Assembly (NCBI RefSeq): GCF_002025665.1 | Contig: NZ_CP018786.1 | Span: 4,340,001-4,404,000, forward strand | Direction: 5' to 3' | DNA length: 64,000 bases | DNA from: Chryseobacterium indologenes | GTDB lineage: Bacteria > Bacteroidota > Bacteroidia > Flavobacteriales > Weeksellaceae | Made by a program: the position numbers and the translations under genes | The notes under the pieces: model-generated | Seen by the model: only the letters and a program-made list of their open reading frames with translations | The model's database searches: none | What the model was told of the DNA's origin: nothing | Shown here: piece after piece, positions 60,378 through 64,000 of the stretch | Numbering within the stretch: the first letter of the stretch is position 1 | How the letters are laid out: each line of letters begins with the position of its first letter

Positions 60378-60947
60378 TTATTGCTTAGTCAGTTCAAAGT
60401 AAGCCGTTATTTCAACATCTTTCGCGATACCAGCTCCTGACGGATCATATTTGATTCCATAATCCAGACGGTTTACTGTAAATTTTGTCTGAATCCCCAT
60501 AATCTCTTTTCCGTCTTTACTTTTTGTAATTCCTCCAAATGTAACCGGAGCAGTGATTTCTTTCTCTACTCCTTTCATGGTTAGTTTTCCTTTAACAATA
60601 TAGTTGTTGTTTTTATCTTTTGTAACGGATGAGCTCTTAAATTCAATAGTAGGATATTTGGCAACATCGAAAAACTCTTCACTGATAAGATGTCTGTCTC
60701 TCATGTCCACTCCGGTATTAACAGTAGGAACACTGATAGAAAAGTTTAAATCGGCATTATCCAGATTAGCACCACTGGTAGCTGCTTTTCCGTCAAATTT
60801 ATCAAACCTTCCCTGTACAAAACTAATCCCCATGTGCTTGATATTAAAGTTGACCGATGAATGCATCTGGTCTACCTGCCAGGTTCCCTGTCCAAAAGCA
60901 ACAATACTTAAAAGCGTAAATACGAAAGATAAAAATACTTTTTTCAT
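60378..60947 (-). CDS. YceI family periplasmic protein
   Basis: A 189-residue secreted protein: a signal peptide ending IVAFGQ, then GTWQVDQMHSSVNFNIKHMGISFVQGRF, the characteristic start of the YceI lipocalin-like barrel. Further blocks are DMRDRHLISEEFFDVAKYPTIEFKS, KGKLTMKGVEKEITAPVTF and RLDYGIKYDPSGAGIAKDVEI. Family members bind polyisoprenoid lipids in the periplasm, and some are stress- or base-induced; the function here is not proven. Monocistronic with its own terminator. Confidence 0.92.
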   Translation of the reverse strand: MKKVFLSFVFTLLSIVAFGQGTWQVDQMHSSVNFNIKHMGISFVQGRFDKFDGKAATSGANLDNADLNFSISVPTVNTGVDMRDRHLISEEFFDVAKYPTIEFKSSSVTKDKNNNYIVKGKLTMKGVEKEITAPVTFGGITKSKDGKEIMGIQTKFTVNRLDYGIKYDPSGAGIAKDVEITAYFELTKQ

Positions 60948-61087
60948 TGTAATGATATTTTACATTAATATATTTTAATTGAATGAAGCTAAGATATGAA
61001 AGATATTTCTACCATGCATAGATTAGTTTTTAATATTAAATCCATTTAGATTCTGAAAGAAAAATGCTTTTTTTATAACTTCGCAGT

Positions 61088-62437
61088 ATGGCAAAACTGA
61101 AAACAGCATATTTCTGTCAAAACTGCGGAACCCAGTATCCTCAATGGCTGGGACAATGTAAAAACTGTGGAGAATGGAACACTTTAGTAGAAGAGGTTGT
61201 AGAGAAACCATCTCATAAAACTCCTCCTTTTTCAAAAACCAAACAACATGTCATCAATATTGTTGAAGTGGAAACCAGCGAAGAGCCGAGAATAAAAACA
61301 CCTTCCGAAGAACTTAATCGTGTTTTAGGAGGAGGAATTGTTTTGGGTTCTGTAACTCTGATTGGCGGCGAACCGGGAATCGGAAAATCTACCCTTCTGC
61401 TTCAGCTTGCTTTGAAAATGAAGAAAAAAATTTTCTATGTTTCTGGTGAAGAAAGTGCTTCTCAGATTAAAATGAGAGCGGACAGACTTACAGATATTCA
61501 AAATCCGAACTGTTTTCTTTTCACTGAAACATCATTGGAAAAAATTCTTCATGAGGCCAAAAAACTGGAACCTGATTTCGTCATCATTGATTCCATTCAG
61601 ACCCTACAGTCTCAGCTGATAGAAAGTTCTCCGGGAACTGTTTCTCAAATCAGAGAATGTTCCAATGAGATTATCAAATATGCCAAAGAAAATAATACTC
61701 CTGTTTTCCTTGTAGGCCATATCACCAAAGACGGCCAAATTGCCGGCCCAAAAGTCCTGGAACATATGGTAGACGTGGTTCTGAATTTCGATGGAGACCG
61801 AAATCACCTATTCAGATTGTTGAGAGCCAATAAAAACCGTTTTGGTTCTACCGCCGAAATTGGTATTTATGAAATGGTGTCCCAGGGATTGAAAGAGATT
61901 AAAAACCCTTCTGAAATTCTGATCACCAAGAAATTTGAAGAACTGTCCGGAAACTCCGTTGCCGTAACGCTGGAGGGAAACAGACCTATGCTTCTTGAGA
62001 TTCAGGCATTGGTAAGCACAGCTGTTTATGGTACTCCTCAAAGAAGCTGTACCGGTTTTGACTCAAAAAGACTCAATATGCTTTTGGCTGTACTGGAAAA
62101 AAGAGCAGGTTTCCAATTGGGAGCGAAAGACGTTTTCCTGAATATTACCGGAGGAATAAAGACAGATGATCCGGCACTGGATTTGGCGGTCATCGCTTCT
62201 GTTCTTTCCTCTAATGAAGATATTGCGATTTCTGAACATTACTGTTTTGCCGGAGAAATCGGATTAAGTGGCGAAATTCGTCCGGTAGCACAGATTGAGC
62301 AGCGAATTACTGAGGCTGAAAAATTAGGCTATGAGAAAATATTTGTTTCCAATCTTAATAAAATCCCGAAAAGAAAATTTGGAATCAAGATTGAAGAAGT
62401 GAGTAAGATTGAGGATTTTCACGAGAGGCTTTTTTAA
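61088..62437 (+). CDS. radA: DNA repair protein RadA
   Basis: A RecA-like ATPase that promotes branch migration in recombination repair. 449 residues. An N-terminal zinc finger is formed by FCQNCGTQYPQW and GQCKNCGEW. The Walker A motif is GGEPGIGKST; the RadA-specific KNRFG motif is at NKNRFGSTAEIG; the C-terminal Lon-protease-like domain (from about 300) has NITGGIKTDDPALDLAV and GEIGLSGEIRPV. A TAACTTCG element (one mismatch, 61076-61083) lies just upstream, very close to the ATG. Confidence 0.96.
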   Translation: MAKLKTAYFCQNCGTQYPQWLGQCKNCGEWNTLVEEVVEKPSHKTPPFSKTKQHVINIVEVETSEEPRIKTPSEELNRVLGGGIVLGSVTLIGGEPGIGKSTLLLQLALKMKKKIFYVSGEESASQIKMRADRLTDIQNPNCFLFTETSLEKILHEAKKLEPDFVIIDSIQTLQSQLIESSPGTVSQIRECSNEIIKYAKENNTPVFLVGHITKDGQIAGPKVLEHMVDVVLNFDGDRNHLFRLLRANKNRFGSTAEIGIYEMVSQGLKEIKNPSEILITKKFEELSGNSVAVTLEGNRPMLLEIQALVSTAVYGTPQRSCTGFDSKRLNMLLAVLEKRAGFQLGAKDVFLNITGGIKTDDPALDLAVIASVLSSNEDIAISEHYCFAGEIGLSGEIRPVAQIEQRITEAEKLGYEKIFVSNLNKIPKRKFGIKIEEVSKIEDFHERLF

Positions 62438-62451
62438 TGTGAATGGTGAAT

Positions 62452-62550
62452 TTTGCTTCGCAAGTCAATTGTCAATCAGAATGTGGGTAAAAATTCACAA
62501 ACAAAGCGAATTGACTATTCACTATTCACTATTATCAAACATTCACATTT
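62452..62550. repeat. Short degenerate repeats (TCACTATTCACTATT type)
   Basis: CAATTGTCAATC, AATTGACTATTCACTATTCACT and TTCACATT occur close together between radA and the AcpH-like gene. It is common filler between genes in Bacteroidota; I see no known function. Confidence 0.4.
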
Positions 62551-62568
62551 AATTCATACCTTTAATTT

Positions 62569-63162
62569 ATGAATTATCTGGCGCATTCTTTTCTTTCTTT
62601 TACCGACGGTCAGATCGTGGGGCAGTTTCTCGAAGACTTTATCCGTAACAGAGATCGTTTTACTTTCCCGAAAGATATTCAGGACGGAATTACCCTGCAC
62701 AGAGCTATTGATACTTACACCGATTCTCATCCTGCCATTCATGAAGCCAAAAAGGTATTTGCTCCTTTGGTAAGACTGTATGCAGGTGCGTTTGTAGATG
62801 TCTCGATGGATCATTTTGTAGCTAAGGATCTTTCTCTGAATTCTCTTCCGGAATGGAAAGCGCATTCCCTTAAAGTTTATCGTGTTTTAAATGCCTATGA
62901 ACAATGGCTTCCAGAAAATTTCAAAAAAATGCTTGTGAAAATGGAGCATGATGACTGGCTTTATAATTACCGTGAAGACTGGGGAATTAAATTCAGTATT
63001 CAGAATGTTTTGAATAAAGCGAAGTACCTTGATAAGGATATTCCTGTTTTTGAAGCTTTTTTGAAGAACAAAGATCATCTTCAGCAGTGTTATGATGATT
63101 TTTTTCCTGATCTGCTGGCCCATGCAAAAGGAATCAATACATTGTTGCAGCTGGAAAATTAA
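62569..63162 (+). CDS. Acyl carrier protein phosphodiesterase-like protein (DUF479)
   Basis: A 197-residue protein of the AcpH/HD-like family, which removes 4'-phosphopantetheine from acyl carrier protein in E. coli. Family blocks are MNYLAHSFLSFTDG, the ITLHRAIDTYTDSHPAI segment with metal-binding His and Asp, and GAFVDVSMDHFVAKDL. The usual GNxxxDF segment near residue 20 reads GQFLEDF here, with Asn changed to Gln. The predicted metal site otherwise looks intact; activity on ACP is not proven in this group. It has no close neighbour on its strand. Confidence 0.85.
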   Translation: MNYLAHSFLSFTDGQIVGQFLEDFIRNRDRFTFPKDIQDGITLHRAIDTYTDSHPAIHEAKKVFAPLVRLYAGAFVDVSMDHFVAKDLSLNSLPEWKAHSLKVYRVLNAYEQWLPENFKKMLVKMEHDDWLYNYREDWGIKFSIQNVLNKAKYLDKDIPVFEAFLKNKDHLQQCYDDFFPDLLAHAKGINTLLQLEN

Positions 63163-63217
63163 TATTTTCTAATAGAATTGGAAAGTTGCCCGGCTTTCGT
63201 AGCTGCACCATAATATT

Positions 63218-63733
63218 TTAAAACTGCTTATAAAGATAGCGGTTAGGATAGGTAAGTTTTTCACTGTTTCTTTGTCCGTTTACAATAATATGGACAATGT
63301 TGATCTGATCATCAAAAAGATTATACAGAAAACTTACAGCAGCTTCCACTTTTTTCGGGATAGCTACAGGTTCAGATTCCATAAAGATATTTACAGATTC
63401 CTGGTCTTCTTCATAACCGATATAATTTACCTTCAAAAACCTGTTATCAGCTTTTAGTTTAAAATATTCTGAACAATATTTTTGCAGAGCATCGTTCAAT
63501 TTTGCTTTGTATTTTTCATCATTAAAATGAAAAGAGCCTCCGTATTTTTTTCCTAAACCATTTTCCGTATCATCCAGGAAAAATCTTCCTGTCACTTCAA
63601 ATGTTCTGGATTTTGAATTATAATTAATTTCTACAGAGCCTACGTGATAAGGGTGAAAAGCTTCACTCTTTGTAAAACTCTGAAAAGTCATTGTTAATAA
63701 TAAAAGAACACTCCAAAAAAATTTACCTGACAT
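63218..63733 (-). CDS. DUF6702 family secreted protein
   Basis: A 171-residue protein with a signal peptide (MSGKFFWSVLLLLTMTFQSFT). The mature part begins FHPYHVGSVEINYNSKSRTFEVTGRFFLDD, which from memory is the signature of the DUF6702 family, and continues with beta-rich segments to YPNRYLYKQF. Members occur near peptidases in Bacteroidota, but function is unknown. A TATATTTG element (plus 63750-63757) lies 17 bases ahead of the ATG at 63733. Confidence 0.78.
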   Translation of the reverse strand: MSGKFFWSVLLLLTMTFQSFTKSEAFHPYHVGSVEINYNSKSRTFEVTGRFFLDDTENGLGKKYGGSFHFNDEKYKAKLNDALQKYCSEYFKLKADNRFLKVNYIGYEEDQESVNIFMESEPVAIPKKVEAAVSFLYNLFDDQINIVHIIVNGQRNSEKLTYPNRYLYKQF

Positions 63734-63749
63734 GAATCTTATTTTACAG

Positions 63750-63757
63750 CAAATATA
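63750..63757 (-). promoter_or_regulatory. -7 element of the DUF6702 gene
   Basis: Minus-strand TATATTTG fits TAnnTTTG. It abuts the next gene's terminator. Confidence 0.5.
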
Positions 63758-63758
63758 A

Positions 63759-63794
63759 AAAAAGCAGCAGTTTCTATAACTGCTGCTTTTTAAG
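63759..63794 (-). terminator. Terminator of the T9SS cargo gene
   Basis: AAAAAGCAGCAGTT (63759-63772) and AACTGCTGCTTTTT (63778-63791) form a 14-bp stem with a TCTAT loop. On the minus strand a U-run follows. It lies 22 bases past the stop at 63814. Confidence 0.9.
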
Positions 63795-63813
63795 ATAATT
63801 GATCGGTGATGAT

Positions 63814-64000
63814 TTATTGTTTAATTACTTTTTTCGTAATTTTTGTATTATCCTCGAGCATTATGGTGAACAGATACGTTCCTTTTATCAGTTCGGAAAC
63901 ATCAATTTTACCTGAATTAGCATTCACATTTACGGTTTTAATCAATTTTCCTGAAACATCATAAATGGTTACCGTTCCTTTAGAATGTCTTCCCAATACT
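63814..64000 (-). CDS. C-terminus of a T9SS type A sorting-domain protein (partial)
   Basis: The frame is open from the right edge to the stop at 63814. The roughly 60 visible residues, VTIYDVSGKLIKTVNVN, LIKGTYLFTIM and KKVIKQ, form the last two thirds of a T9SS type A sorting domain (por secretion tail). The gene continues beyond the window, so its effector domain is unseen. Confidence 0.85.
   Translation of the reverse strand, partial: VLGRHSKGTVTIYDVSGKLIKTVNVNANSGKIDVSELIKGTYLFTIMLEDNTKITKKVIKQ

Noticed and set aside
1..64000. CRISPR array, prophage, integrative element, rRNA operon or defence island
   Set aside because: I found no regular spaced repeats, integrase, phage genes, rRNA or defence-gene set. 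The single tRNA has no att-like duplication that I could see.

Overview
The window is a 64 kb piece of a low-GC Bacteroidota chromosome, most likely a Chryseobacterium-like flavobacterium (Weeksellaceae). This rests on SusC/SusD pairs, type IX secretion (T9SS) C-terminal sorting domains, TAnnTTTG/TTG flavobacterial promoters, a fused CcoN-CcoO oxidase subunit, a TamL-type lipoprotein beside TamB, and intergenic repeats typical of the group. Nearly everything is ordinary core or lifestyle gene content. I saw no phage, plasmid, transposase, CRISPR array or defence island.

Layout. 1-8.7 kb: the tail of an upstream gene, a DUF4846 lipoprotein, pfkA-gap (glycolysis), a secreted unknown protein, an MpaB/DUF2236 oxygenase-like protein, recA, and an unknown 477-aa cytoplasmic protein. 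8.7-19.8 kb: a secreted S9 peptidase, htpG, a small XRE regulator, an alkyltransferase-like protein with Ala in place of the reactive Cys, a 48-aa basic protein, a deoxyhypusine-synthase-like enzyme, a GreA/GreB-like protein, an outer-membrane barrel, arfB and a MenE-like ligase. 19.8-31.7 kb: tRNA-Gln(TTG), a T9SS cargo protein, DUF4279, HdeD/DUF308, a secreted agmatine-deiminase-family enzyme, an amino-acid permease, a surface protein, a propeller-type histidine kinase with a LuxR-type response regulator, and a second XRE regulator. 31.8-45.5 kb: ccoNO-ccoP (cbb3 oxidase), the tamB-tamL-yihY envelope operon, and argS. 45.6-55.2 kb: two tandem SusC/SusD loci separated by a lipocalin-like lipoprotein. 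55.8-64 kb: rnhB, yidC, pyrG, a YceI protein, radA, an AcpH-like phosphodiesterase, a DUF6702 protein and the C-terminus of a T9SS cargo protein.

Working together. pfkA and gap form a glycolytic pair. ccoNO-ccoP encodes a high-affinity terminal oxidase. tamB-tamL is an outer-membrane assembly module, and yidC handles inner-membrane insertion. The two SusCD pairs are TonB-dependent importers with no linked glycoside hydrolase. The DHS-like enzyme and the agmatine-deiminase-family enzyme may both touch polyamine metabolism, but they are 7 kb apart and not co-transcribed.

The least explained structure is a family of intergenic, non-coding, MITE-like elements. They are 183-270 bp long, end in inverted repeats related to GTTGGAAAACGCAAAGGCGC, and carry internal hairpins. 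There are four copies (two short, two long) and one decayed copy, all in the first 17 kb. Two oppositely oriented copies bracket the DHS-like gene.
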